Assembly (NCBI RefSeq): GCF_022698145.1
Contig: NZ_JALDAX010000033.1
Coordinates: 1 to 37,739, forward strand
Direction: 5' to 3'
DNA length: 37,739 nt
From: Streptomyces spinosisporus
GTDB taxonomy: Bacteria; Actinomycetota; Actinomycetes; Streptomycetales; Streptomycetaceae
A program made the position numbers and the translations under genes. The notes under the pieces were generated by a model. That model ran no database searches. It was given only the letters and a program-made list of their open reading frames with translations, and had not been told where the DNA came from. Below are positions 8,407 through 16,360 of the stretch, piece after piece; position 1 is the stretch's first letter; every line of letters starts with the position of its first letter.

Positions 8407-9252
8407 ATGTCAGCAGTCAGCGCGCTCGCGTACGACGTCTTCATCGCCGATCCCATTCCGCAGGACGTTACGGATCTTGTACCCAATGGTGATCGGCGCG
8501 TGTTCTCCCCGCTTTCCATCACACTGATCCACGGGGAGCACGATGCGGTGCTCGTCGATCCTCCCCTGACTTCCCAGCAGGGCGAGGAGGTCGGGAAGTG
8601 GATCGAGGACAGCGGCAAGAACCTCACCCACATCTTCGTCACTCACGGCCATGGTGACCACTGGTTCACGGCCGACATGCTGGCCAAGCGGTTCGACGCC
8701 CAGGTCGTCGCCACGGCCGGCACGATCAAGCAGATGCATGTGAACGTGGCGATTCGCGAAGGCTTTTGGGACAGCCTCTTCCCCGGGCAGATCCCGGACG
8801 CTCCGGTTACCGCTGTGACCGTGCCGCACAACCGGTTCACACTCGAAGGACACGAACTGGTGATCATAGAGGTCGGCCACACCGACACCGACGACACCAG
8901 CGTCCTGCACGTTCCCGACCTCGAGCTGGTGGTCGCGGGTGACGTGATCTACAACGGCGTGCACCAGTTCCTGCGCGAGGCCGGAAACGGTGGCTTCGAC
9001 GCATGGCGCCGGGCCATCGACACCGTCGAAGCCCTGGCACCCCGCTGGATCGTGGCAGGACACAAGAACAAGGAACTGGACGACAACGCCACGCGCACCA
9101 TTGCCGAGACCAGGCACTACCTCGACACCACCGAAGACCTGCTCGGCAAGCACGACACCAGCCTCGACTTCTTCAACGCCTGCCTGGAGCGCTACCCCGA
9201 GCGCCTCAACGCCGGTGCCCTGTGGGGCGGAGCAGTCGCCCTGTACTCCTGA
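8407..9252 (+). CDS. Metallo-beta-lactamase-fold hydrolase
   Basis: This 281-residue protein carries the metal-binding signature HGHGDH (first His at residue 80, as H80-x-H82-x-D84-H85), a later EVGHTDTDDTS histidine, VVAGDVIYN (bridging Asp) and IVAGHKNK (final His), in the order of the glyoxalase II/MBL superfamily. Two metal ions are therefore likely, and hydrolysis of an ester, thioester or lactone is probable. No signal peptide is visible, so it should be cytoplasmic. ATG 8407 follows AAGAGGCA and starts where family homology begins. It is a single gene ending before a hairpin at 9318. Substrate unknown; quorum-signal lactonase is possible but not supported specifically. Confidence 0.85.
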   Translation: MSAVSALAYDVFIADPIPQDVTDLVPNGDRRVFSPLSITLIHGEHDAVLVDPPLTSQQGEEVGKWIEDSGKNLTHIFVTHGHGDHWFTADMLAKRFDAQVVATAGTIKQMHVNVAIREGFWDSLFPGQIPDAPVTAVTVPHNRFTLEGHELVIIEVGHTDTDDTSVLHVPDLELVVAGDVIYNGVHQFLREAGNGGFDAWRRAIDTVEALAPRWIVAGHKNKELDDNATRTIAETRHYLDTTEDLLGKHDTSLDFFNACLERYPERLNAGALWGGAVALYS

Positions 9253-9317
9253 CACCCCCACCGAGCAGCCACCACAGCATTCCCAGGCTTCGCACGACAT
9301 CAGGTCACACTGACATT

Positions 9318-9349
9318 TGATGGCCCGTCAACGTCACCGCGGGCCATCA
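9318..9349 (+). terminator. Hairpin terminator after the hydrolase gene
   Basis: TGATGGCCCG (9318-9327) and its exact complement CGGGCCATCA (9340-9349) flank a 12-base loop about 65 bases after the hydrolase stop. There is no downstream T-run, which is common for actinobacterial terminators. The location favours termination of the hydrolase transcript. Confidence 0.65.
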
Positions 9350-9762
9350 CAACACCTTCATAGTGACTCAAAACGCCCATTCACCACTGCACAACATGCC
9401 CCATCCGAGGAGTACACCGAGAGCCCGTCACGGCGTACGTGTTGTGGATGACGCAGTGGGGCAGAACTGGGACAACACAGTAGGTGCATGAATAAAGTCA
9501 CCCGTCGGATCATGTCTGCCGGGCCGTTCGGCGGCAGGGCCGACGTTTCCCTCAGGCGTGTTCTGTTCCGGCGAGCCGCTATATCTTACCCACGACTGTC
9601 GCCCCTGTCAGGCGGCAAGGACCTACGCCCCCGTATTCCGCTAGTGTTGTACGGATCGGTATCCGGGGCACTGTTGCCGGAACTGCCCCTGAGCTGGGTG
9701 ACACTGCGAGAGAAGGAGTGGTGCGTCGGCTGCAGGGGCCTTACGTGAAGGAGATGTCAGAG
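9350..9762. other. About 410 bases without a clear gene
   Basis: A frame from 9488 to 9748 is open but resembles nothing I know. GTGTTGT near 9437 and ACAACAC near 9471 are inverted over a long gap, a weak signal. The last part includes the ribosome-binding site of the next gene (AAGGAG near 9748). It presumably contains the promoter of that gene, but no convincing -35/-10 pair was found. Confidence 0.4.
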
Positions 9763-10371
9763 ATGCGATGGGTAGCCACGGAGCGAATCCCCGGACTGAC
9801 CCCGGCGCCTGGTGGCCTGGCCTTTGTTCAAGATCTCCTAAACTCCTGCTCTGACGGCCGTCAAGGCGCCAGGCACAGACACGAGGATCTTTTCTCTGAC
9901 ATCGATTCTGCTCGGAATTGGGTGCGTGAGGCAGGGCAAGCACTAGGTAAGGCACGCGGAGTCGATCTTTCGCCCCCAGACTTGCCCGAAACGGACCTTG
10001 CAGATCTGATAGGACTGCGTAACGAACTACGCCTGCTTGTTTCTGGGCATACGGATGATGATGACATGGAGTCCCTGCCAAGACTCCGATCAGCTCAGGT
10101 GACCGTGGCGGCGATTTCCGGTCCTGCGTTTGCCGCATTGCCCAGGGGAAGGGGTTGGCGCTGGGTCGCCTCCGCAGTGCTCGCAGAGTGCTTTCAGGCT
10201 CAGCAAGACGGTTCGTGGCGCCGACTCAAGGTATGTCGTAACACCGCGTGCGTGGCGGCATTTTATGATCGGACACGGAATAATAGTGGCGTCTGGCACA
10301 GCGTTCGGAGTTGCGGAAACCCGGCCAACCTACGTGCTTCACGGGCCCGCAAGCGAGCATCTCAAGCATGA
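9763..10371 (+). CDS. CGNR zinc-finger / ABATE-domain protein with altered motif
   Basis: This 202-residue protein has the layout of the CGNR family. The N-terminal ABATE domain opens with TPAPGGLAFVQDLLNS. The C-terminal zinc-finger region (about residues 155-195) reads VCRNTACVAAFYDRTRNN, then VWHSVRSCGNPANLRASRAR. The family normally has WCS and CGNR; here they are WHS and CGNP, so one Cys is His and the signature Arg is Pro. These proteins are presumed DNA-binding regulators in actinomycetes. ATG 9763 lies nine bases after GGAG; an ATG three codons earlier overlaps that site. Codon choice seems less strictly GC-ending than in flanking genes. Confidence 0.75.
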   Translation: MRWVATERIPGLTPAPGGLAFVQDLLNSCSDGRQGARHRHEDLFSDIDSARNWVREAGQALGKARGVDLSPPDLPETDLADLIGLRNELRLLVSGHTDDDDMESLPRLRSAQVTVAAISGPAFAALPRGRGWRWVASAVLAECFQAQQDGSWRRLKVCRNTACVAAFYDRTRNNSGVWHSVRSCGNPANLRASRARKRASQA

Positions 10372-10468
10372 CACCAATCGCGCCAGCTGGCGAAATTTAA
10401 TTCCGCTCCATCTCATGAGCTGGGCCATTCTGGCGTCCATGGTTCGGATTGCTTCCGTGATGACACGA

Positions 10469-11383
10469 CTAAAGGTGCATAACGTTTACCGTCTGCGTAC
10501 CGCATCTGATTGCCCAAATGTTCCTTGCCAAAGCGGGGAATGGGAACGCACCTTCCCTCAATGTAGCGGCAGCCATGAGCGGCCCTCGATGACGCTGTTC
10601 CGTTTCGAGGAGCATAACGATCATGGTTTCTGTCAGTGGAATTCCCGCACCCAGACGGAAAGGCACCGTCACCCGCATCCCGACCGAGGTCACGACAAGG
10701 ACGCGGCCCTCGTCGGACCACGCGTGGGCACGCGCTTCCTCGGGCGTCGGGAACTCGACGGCCCACTTGGCGGTACGGATGCTGCGCACCCACAGGGGAC
10801 AGCCGGTGGTCACGGGCCGGTGCGCCGTCCTCTGCGACGACGTCCGCCAAGGCCCCGACGTACGGCCTGCCCAGGAACTCGGAGGGCCGGAAGAAGGACC
10901 GGTAGCCCTCCCTGCCGCCTCCAGGACCATGGCCGGACTGACGTGGTAGTTCGCCGCGCGCCGCAGAGCGCCCCGGCCCGCGACCGAGGCGCTCTGGCCA
11001 CCGCTGCTGACCCAGGATCCACACCTCCACGTCGGCGCCCCCGGCACGTATGCCTCGACACCCTCCGCTGAACGGTAGGTGCCCGCCGGCAGGGCGAGGA
11101 TGTCGTCGAACCGCTCGGCCCAGTCCTGAGACTTCGCCCCCGGCAGCAGTAGCAGCCTGCGCTGCAGCGCGATGCGGGGTGAGCCGAACAGATGCTCGAA
11201 GGAGAAGCGGGGCGGGATCAGCAGGCCGTTCGGAGTGCGGCCCCGCCGTCCGTCGTGACGTGCCCGGCCGCCGGACGGCCCGGCGAGCGGGCCGCAGTAC
11301 ACCGCATCCAGCACCGCGCCGTCCCCCGTGCCGCTGGGCCTCGCCGGCTTTCCCGGACCCCACCGACGAGGCCTCGGCCGCAT
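10469..11383 (-). pseudogene. Unrecognised gene with two compensating frameshifts
   Basis: I do not recognise the family. A 304-codon frame is open, but its middle section looks out of frame: after SPAMVLEAAG the plausible protein continues in another frame as GREGYRSFFRPSEFLGRPY and VGALADVVAEDG, then returns at RPVTTGCPLWVRSIRTAKWAV and runs to the end. The switches fall near 10918 and 10810. Compositional balance supports that joined reading: Phe, Tyr, Val and acidic residues alternate naturally there. The N-terminal part includes FSFEHLFGSPRIALQRRLLL. It lies about 290 bases downstream of the SsgA-like gene on the same strand. Either a recent pseudogene or a sequence error. Confidence 0.4.
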
Positions 11384-11674
11384 GGGCGGGCACCCCTCTG
11401 TGTCCGATTACGGCGCTCAGAGGCCAACTGTGACGCTCAGTCACTACTGTTTGTAAGCACCTCATTGAGCTCAACGGCACGACTCAGAAGCGGCTCCACA
11501 ACCTACGAAGTTGATCTGGTCGACCCGGCGGTCAGTGAGCCCTGAGAGGGGCAACTGCTGGAATGCGCGTTCGATGCCTCTCCCGTCGACCGGGAGCTTC
11601 TGGACTTCGCTGTTCGCCTGACACACAGGTCCCACTGCAGCTGAGAGAAAACATTGAAACCGGGTGCGCCAGGA

Positions 11675-12127
11675 TCACCCGTTGTCATCAAGGAGTTGGT
11701 CGATCTCCCCATCGATGTCGACACGCTCCATTTCCCTCCCGATCGGCACAAGAACACTGGTTCGTTCGAGGTACAAGTGAAGCGCCTGATGAGCAAGTAG
11801 GAGCTTCGCATCCTGTCCCTGGCCGTGGATGTGAATCGCGACCTGCAGCGACCCGCTGGGCAGGACTACCGGAATGACCTGTACCTCGCCCATTCCTGCG
11901 GGGCCGATCAGTCCGGCGCGCAGGAGGTCCCGAGATACCCACCACACACCACTGTTCGTACCAGAGGGCTGCGGCTCTGTGAGAGTAGCCGACACGCGCA
12001 CCACCAACGGGTCACGGGCGATGAACCGTATTTGTAGATCGCAGGTACGCAACTCTCCCTGCCCCAGACTCACTTGCCCGGTCACGAGGGCTTCTAATTC
12101 CGGTTCTCCCTGTCCTTCAGAGCGCAC
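11675..12127 (-). CDS. SsgA-like protein (SALP), sporulation/cell-division regulator family
   Basis: The 150-residue product matches SsgA-like proteins, small actinomycete regulators that place septa and steer peptidoglycan remodelling during sporulation. Diagnostic features in order: LQIRFIARDPLVVRVSATL, the WWVSRDLLRAGLIGPAGMGEVQV segment typical of the family core, the strand VVLPSGSLQVAI, and the closing LYLERTSVLVPIGRE with EIDQLL. The start is GTG 12127 with GAGAAGGG upstream; the longer open frame reads through the preceding gene and lacks resemblance. It overlaps the end of the upstream primase-like gene by 11 bases, implying translational coupling. Which SALP subfamily cannot be decided here. 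Confidence 0.82.
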   Translation of the reverse strand: MRSEGQGEPELEALVTGQVSLGQGELRTCDLQIRFIARDPLVVRVSATLTEPQPSGTNSGVWWVSRDLLRAGLIGPAGMGEVQVIPVVLPSGSLQVAIHIHGQGQDAKLLLAHQALHLYLERTSVLVPIGREMERVDIDGEIDQLLDDNG

Positions 12128-12761
12128 CTTTGAACCCTTCTCTCCCTTCGGTGAGGCGGCAGGCAGCCCCGATCTTCTGCGCGCAGTACAACTGGCCGTG
12201 CCATTCATGCGGGTCGAGAACCGGCGCGACGGCCACCGACCAGGGCGGAAACGCCAAACCGTTGTCGGATGCAGTGAGTCTTCCTGTGACTGACTGGCGT
12301 GCCGCGTGCTGTGCAGAGCCAGTTGCCGAGAGCTCCTTCTGCGCCAATTGCAGGGATCGTTCCAGGGCTGCTGGCTCGAAGAGGGAACCGTTGCCGTCGG
12401 GAGGGAAGAGCCACCGTAGTGGTCCCGTGACACAGTCCGGTGCAGGCGCAGTGATCCATGTCTCCTTGCCCAGGTACTGAACGCTCGAACCGATCCAACA
12501 GCCCCTGGGCTCCGGCACCACGAAGAAGCTCACCGTGCCTAAGGTGCCGTCCGCGAGGGTGGGGCCGGGCGGTTGGATGATTCCCAAAAGGACGTGGAGG
12601 GCCAGCACACCCAGCTCGTGCGGAACGCTCAACACATCCCAGAAACGGCCGCACTCCAGCTGTGACGTTCCTGCTTTGCCGCGCCACTGCCGTTTACAGC
12701 TCCGAGGATCGGCCGCAGCCGCGGATAACCACTCCATGGCCTGTTTCGCGCTTCCTCGCAT
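12117..12761 (-). CDS. Primase/polymerase-like actinobacterial protein (bifunctional primase N-terminal-like)
   Basis: This 214-residue protein resembles the short streptomycete proteins annotated as bifunctional DNA primase/polymerase-like. Features include the opening AMEWLSAAAADPRSCKRQW, then CGRFWDVLSVPHELGVLAL, GPTLADGTLGTVSFFVVP, GKETWITAPAPD and GPLRWLFPPDGNGSL. Catalytic acidic residues of true PrimPol enzymes are not evident, so primase activity is doubtful. ATG 12761 follows GGGAAGGGTTGAG, an excellent ribosome site, and is preferred to the upstream 12797 start. Its stop overlaps the SsgA-like start, and the caspase-like relic lies upstream in the same direction. The family call rests on remembered pattern. 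Confidence 0.65.
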   Translation of the reverse strand: MRGSAKQAMEWLSAAAADPRSCKRQWRGKAGTSQLECGRFWDVLSVPHELGVLALHVLLGIIQPPGPTLADGTLGTVSFFVVPEPRGCWIGSSVQYLGKETWITAPAPDCVTGPLRWLFPPDGNGSLFEPAALERSLQLAQKELSATGSAQHAARQSVTGRLTASDNGLAFPPWSVAVAPVLDPHEWHGQLYCAQKIGAACRLTEGREGFKGAL

Positions 12762-12899
12762 CTCAACCCTTCCCGCACCCGGCGCCCTCACGTCCACCCC
12801 CGAAGGAACTCGCCCTTGGCATATTCACCATGCCGCATGCCCTCACCCTTGGGTAGGGGGCACGCCAGGGAAAGGTGACTCATACATAGATCCGAGGAA

Positions 12900-13250
12900 C
12901 TCCCGTTCCATGATGCTGCGATGTGTTCCCGGGCGACGATGATGCGGCCCTCGACGCTGCCCAGCCGCTTCGACCGCCGTCGAAGCATCTCGCGACCACC
13001 CGATCGTCAAGGTAGCTGTCCAGCTCGTCGAAGGGTGATGTTTCCGTCGCCGTCGAGACCGGCGCTGCCGTCTCGCAAACCAGCCACCAGGTAGCGGGTG
13101 AACACCGACCGCGCCACCTCGCCGTGCCATTGATTGTCCTTGAACGAGCGCTGCGAAGCACCGGATATGGGGCCGCGTCCAGGAGCGTCCGTGGCCTCGT
13201 ATGGCCCGCCGTCATTGGTCGGTTGCACACAGATGACGACCGTCCCCGCG
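12900..13250 (-). pseudogene. Caspase-like (peptidase C14) C-terminal relic
   Basis: Minus-strand frames combine into the C-terminal end of a bacterial caspase-like protein: GTVVICVQPTNDGGPYEATD (from about 13245), then VFTRYLVAGLRDGSAGLDGDGNITL in one frame, DELDSYLDDRVV in another (near 13020), and RSKRLGSVEGRIIVARE in a third (near 12950). In the family this order is strand, FTR-helix, DGDG-x-T/D-EL-Y, and a closing strand. Two frameshifts are needed and the N-terminal catalytic His/Cys region is not found upstream. It lies just upstream of, and co-directional with, the primase-like gene. Confidence 0.55.
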
Positions 13251-13545
13251 AGCTTCTACTCGGTGTCGCTCATGTTCGAGTCGTATCGGAGCAGGCGATC
13301 CGGCCGGTCGCATGCGTTCCCGAACCCGTAAGCGAGGCAGTCACACGCAGGAGTGCACGAACTGGTCCCGGCAACCGCGACCACGCGACACTTCGACGAC
13401 GGGCCTCTTGATTCTCGCTGGACTCGACAACCGCGAGCTGCCAAGAAACTCCTCTTCCATGCCCCGACATCGCCAGCTCACCCGATCCAGGACTCTTTTC
13501 GAACCCGGTCGATCACGCAAACGGATAGAGAACAGGCAGTAAGCT
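13251..13545. other. About 295 bases without a recognisable gene
   Basis: This stretch between the caspase-like relic and the next transposon has only short, unconvincing open frames on both strands. It may hold decayed upstream coding sequence of the caspase-like gene, but I could not extend homology into it. Confidence 0.4.
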
Positions 13546-13606
13546 TGTTGTTTAACCTCACCTGTCACTCGACCTGCTGATCTGCGGTTTTTCTCGGGAC
13601 GGTGGG

Positions 13607-13662
13607 GCGGCCGTTCTCCACGCTTCGAGATGTCGAGTCACAAAGTACGAGAGAACGGCCGC
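13607..13662 (+). promoter_or_regulatory. Perfect 12-bp inverted repeat just upstream of the transposase start
   Basis: GCGGCCGTTCTC (13607-13618) and GAGAACGGCCGC (13651-13662) are exact complements separated by 32 bases. The right arm ends five bases before ATG 13668, so in mRNA initiated upstream the hairpin would bury the ribosome-binding region. In IS10 and IS50 such hairpins suppress translation from read-through transcripts; the same role is inferred here. It could alternatively be a transposase binding site. Confidence 0.7.
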
Positions 13663-13667
13663 TGTAT

Positions 13668-15116
13668 ATGAGTCTCCCGGTCCACGCGCCCGCGGGCGAG
13701 GCGTTCGACATCTTGTCCCGCTTTCGGGTCGAGTTCTACGACTGTCTCTACGCCCGCGCGGACGCGCTCTTCGACCTGGCCGACGCCGTGCTGTGTGCGG
13801 ATGGTCCGGTCGTCTCGCTGCCCGAACTCACGCTGCTCGCTGAGCATCCACGCGGGCACGGTGCGATGTACGGCGCGTTGAACAACGGCTGGCTGGAGCC
13901 GACCCGGCTGCGCCGGCTGTTGGCGGCAACACCACTGCCCAGGGCCGCCGATGGACGGATCGTCCTCGCGGTCGACGTGAGCAACTGGCTGCGCCCGGAC
14001 GCGCCCACCAGCCCGGACCTGTTGTTCTGCCACGTCTACGGGCGGGGCCGCAGCGCGGATCAGATGATCCCCGGCTGGCCCTACTCGATCGTCGCGGCTC
14101 TGGAGAGCGGACGGACTTCCTGGACGGCGGTGCTGGACGCCATCCGGCTGGGCCCGGCCGACGATGCCATCGCGGTGACCGCCGCCCAGCTCCGCGAGGT
14201 CGTCGGACGCCTCAGGCAGGCCGGACACTGGCAGCCCTGGATGCCGGACATCCTGGTCGTGACCGATGCCGGCTACGACGTCTGCCGCCTCGCCTACCTC
14301 CTGGCCGACCTGCCCGTCGAGTGCGTGGGACGGCTGCGCTCGGACCGTGTCATGCTCCGCGACGCCGGACCTCGCCGCTCCGGTCCGCGCGGCGGGCAGC
14401 CCCGCAAGCACGGCGGTGTCCTCACCTTCGCCAAGCCGGACTCCTGGCACACCCCCGACGCCGCCACAACCAGCGACACCACCCGCTACGGCCAGGCCGA
14501 GGCCCTGGCCTGGGACCGGATGCACCCCCGACTGCAGGCCCGCGGCCCCTGGCTCGACCATGAAGGCGAACTCCCCCTGATCCACGGTACGTTGATCCGC
14601 TTGAAGGTCGAGCACCTGCCGGGCGATGGTGATCCGAAGCCGGTCTGGCTGTGGTCCTCACGCACACACATGACCGGCGCCGACATCGACGTGCGCTGGC
14701 AGGCGTTCCTGCGCAGATTCGACCTTGAACACACCTTCAGGTTCTGGAAACAGACCCTGGGCTGGACGACACCGAAGGTCCGCGACCCGCACACCGCCGA
14801 TCTGTGGACCTGGCTGATCATCGCCGTGCACACCCAGCTCCGCCTCGCCCGCCCCCTCGCCGAAGACCTCCGCCGCCCCTGGGAAAGACCACGCCCGCCA
14901 CACCGGCTCACCCCCGCCCGGGTCCGCCGGGGGTTTCGGCACGTCCGCGCGACCACCACCCGCCCCGCAGCCGTGCCCAAACCCTCAAAACCCGGACCAG
15001 GCAGGCCAGTTGGCTCGCGAAACCGCAGGCTGGCTCCTCGCTACGAGCCCGGGAAGACGGTGAAGCGCCTCGAAACTCGAACGGAATATCTCACCGTAAA
15101 ACGGGAGCAATGTTAA
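13668..15116 (+). CDS. DDE transposase, NF041680-like family
   Basis: The 482-residue protein belongs to the large transposases common in Streptomyces. The catalytic acids can be placed as Asp in RIVLAVDVSNWLRPD (about residue 105), Asp in ILVVTDAGYDVCRLA (about 203), and Glu in FDLEHTFRFWKQTLGW (about 354). A basic C-terminal tail (GRPVGSRNRRLAPRYEPGK) ends the protein. The start is ATG 13668 at MSLPVHAPAGEAFDILSRFR, where homology begins; the 22 upstream codons are read through the hairpin. No frameshift or stop is present, so it may be functional. No obvious Shine-Dalgarno sequence precedes the start. Confidence 0.8.
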   Translation: MSLPVHAPAGEAFDILSRFRVEFYDCLYARADALFDLADAVLCADGPVVSLPELTLLAEHPRGHGAMYGALNNGWLEPTRLRRLLAATPLPRAADGRIVLAVDVSNWLRPDAPTSPDLLFCHVYGRGRSADQMIPGWPYSIVAALESGRTSWTAVLDAIRLGPADDAIAVTAAQLREVVGRLRQAGHWQPWMPDILVVTDAGYDVCRLAYLLADLPVECVGRLRSDRVMLRDAGPRRSGPRGGQPRKHGGVLTFAKPDSWHTPDAATTSDTTRYGQAEALAWDRMHPRLQARGPWLDHEGELPLIHGTLIRLKVEHLPGDGDPKPVWLWSSRTHMTGADIDVRWQAFLRRFDLEHTFRFWKQTLGWTTPKVRDPHTADLWTWLIIAVHTQLRLARPLAEDLRRPWERPRPPHRLTPARVRRGFRHVRATTTRPAAVPKPSKPGPGRPVGSRNRRLAPRYEPGKTVKRLETRTEYLTVKREQC

Positions 15117-15202
15117 ATATCAAGGTAAGGTCAGGGACCGCGGCAACACCAGAGCGCGGTTCGTGGGGCTATCCCGAAGAAGCTGATCGCAATGAACATC
15201 GC

Positions 15203-16046
15203 CTAGAGGTTGTCCCGTAACCGGTGTGGCGGTTGGGGCGTTGTCCGGTCATGGGTGGGGTGATTTCAGCTGATGATCTGAAGTGGATCGAGCCGTTCGC
15301 CGGGTTGAAGCCGGCACAGTTCGACCGGCTCGTTGCACTGGTGCGGCGACGTGATGGTGACGTCCAAAGAGGTCGTCCGTGGCGATTGCCGCTGGAGGAC
15401 CGGGTGTTGTTGGTGGCCACGTACTGGCGCACGAACTTGACGTTGCGGCAGGTGGCGCCGCTGTTCGGGATCTCGAAGTCGGCCGCGGACAGGATCCTGG
15501 ACCACCTCGCACCGCTGCTGGCGATCTCGCCGGCCCGCCGCAAACGGGAAGACACCGTGTACATCGTCGACGGCACCCTGGTGCCCACGCGGGACCGGAG
15601 CATCGCAGCCTCGAGCAAGAACTACCGCTACTCGACCAACCTCCAAGTGGTCATCGACGCCAACAGCCGTCTGGTCGTGGCGATCGGTGATCCGCTGCCC
15701 GGCAGCCGTAACGACTGCCGGGCCTTCACCGAGTCCGGAGTGGACCGGGCATGCCGCGGTGTTCCCACCATCGCCGACGGCGGCTACCAGGGCACCGGAC
15801 TGCTCATCCCGCACCGCAAACAGCGAGGCCAGGAGCGTCTGAGTCCGCAGCAGGAGGCCGAGAACGCCGTTCACCGCCGGGCCCGGGCGCGTGTCGAGCA
15901 CGCTCTGTCTCGCCTGAAGAACTGGAAGGTCCTTCGGGACTGCCGGCTCAAGGGCAACGGCGTTCACCTGGCCATGCACGGCGTCGCACGCCTGCACAAC
16001 ATGGCCCTCAGCAGATAACTCAGACCCCCTACGGGACAACCTCTAG
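15203..16046 (+). mobile_element. IS5-family (DDE_Tnp_4 type) insertion sequence, complete
   Basis: The ends are perfect 17-base inverted repeats: CTAGAGGTTGTCCCGTA at 15203-15219 and TACGGGACAACCTCTAG at 16030-16046. The outer CTAG is itself palindromic, so the exact boundary and any short target duplication (CTA, TA or CTAG) cannot be separated. One intact transposase gene lies between them. It inserted about 80 bases beyond the preceding transposon. Confidence 0.88.
15251..16018 (+). CDS. IS5-family transposase (HARBI-like DDE domain)
   Basis: The 255-residue transposase has an N-terminal helical HTH region (LTLRQVAPLFGISKSAADRIL, about residues 69-89) and a DDE_Tnp_4-type catalytic domain: Asp in VYIVDGTLVPT, Asp in PTIADGGYQGTG, and Glu in RARVEHALSRLKNWKVL. 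The frame is uninterrupted. I chose ATG 15251 because the residues before it lie close to the inverted repeat; a GTG at 15260 is an alternative. It is the only gene of the element. Confidence 0.87.
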   Translation: MGGVISADDLKWIEPFAGLKPAQFDRLVALVRRRDGDVQRGRPWRLPLEDRVLLVATYWRTNLTLRQVAPLFGISKSAADRILDHLAPLLAISPARRKREDTVYIVDGTLVPTRDRSIAASSKNYRYSTNLQVVIDANSRLVVAIGDPLPGSRNDCRAFTESGVDRACRGVPTIADGGYQGTGLLIPHRKQRGQERLSPQQEAENAVHRRARARVEHALSRLKNWKVLRDCRLKGNGVHLAMHGVARLHNMALSR

Positions 16047-16360
16047 GCAGTCGCAGCCGCGCAGCCCCCACGCCCCACGAGTCCGAAGGCGACCTACATC
16101 GAAGACGTCCCGGTGGCACGTCAGGTAGGGGCCTGGCGGGTTCACGCCGAACCCAGTCGGCGCGAACCCGCCTCGCGGCCGAGCGCCACGGTCGTCGGGA
16201 ACCGCACCACGTAGCGCATCAGGGCGAGCTCCAGCACGGTCGAGACGCACCATGCAGCCCGCGCTGGTAGCGCATCACCATCGACGGTCGATCTTCGCGT
16301 CACGTGCGACGTCCCGAACGGTCGCCTTTGTGGTTGTCCGGTCGCCTCGGCTGCGGTTGC
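16047..16360. other. Gap with a strong hairpin and no recognisable gene
   Basis: No coding sequence was recognised here. The stretch separates the IS5-family element from the 3' end of the metal ATPase gene and contains the hairpin at 16135-16172, described separately. Confidence 0.45.
16135..16172 (-). terminator. Strong hairpin downstream of the metal ATPase gene
   Basis: GGCGGGTTC (16135-16143) pairs with GAACCCGCC (16164-16172). After one mismatch, CGCCGA (16145-16150) pairs with TCGGCG (16157-16162), leaving a six-base loop. This very stable stem lies about 190 bases beyond the ATPase stop and may terminate it, or belong to a deleted gene. The structure works on either strand. Confidence 0.55.

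Larger units (their letters stand above)
13546..15122 (+). mobile_element. Insertion sequence carrying an NF041680-type transposase
   Basis: A complete transposase gene is bracketed by a weak inverted pair: TGTTGTTTAACCT at 13546-13558 and, inverted, ATGTTAAATATCA at 15110-15122 (9 of 13 positions match). These are tentative termini; no target duplication was recognised. An internal 12-bp inverted repeat sits just before the transposase start and is listed separately. The gene ends a few bases before the right terminus. Confidence 0.5.

Noticed and set aside
9437..9477. GTGTTGT and ACAACAC as a hairpin
   Set aside because: The arms are short and separated by nearly 30 bases; chance is likely.
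1..9605. CCACGACTGTCGCC shared by about 8 and 9590
   Set aside because: A 14-15 base match is expected by chance in a GC-rich window of this size and flanks show no further identity.
12900..13250. Active antiphage caspase system
   Set aside because: Catalytic half is absent and at least two frameshifts are needed, so it is only a relic.
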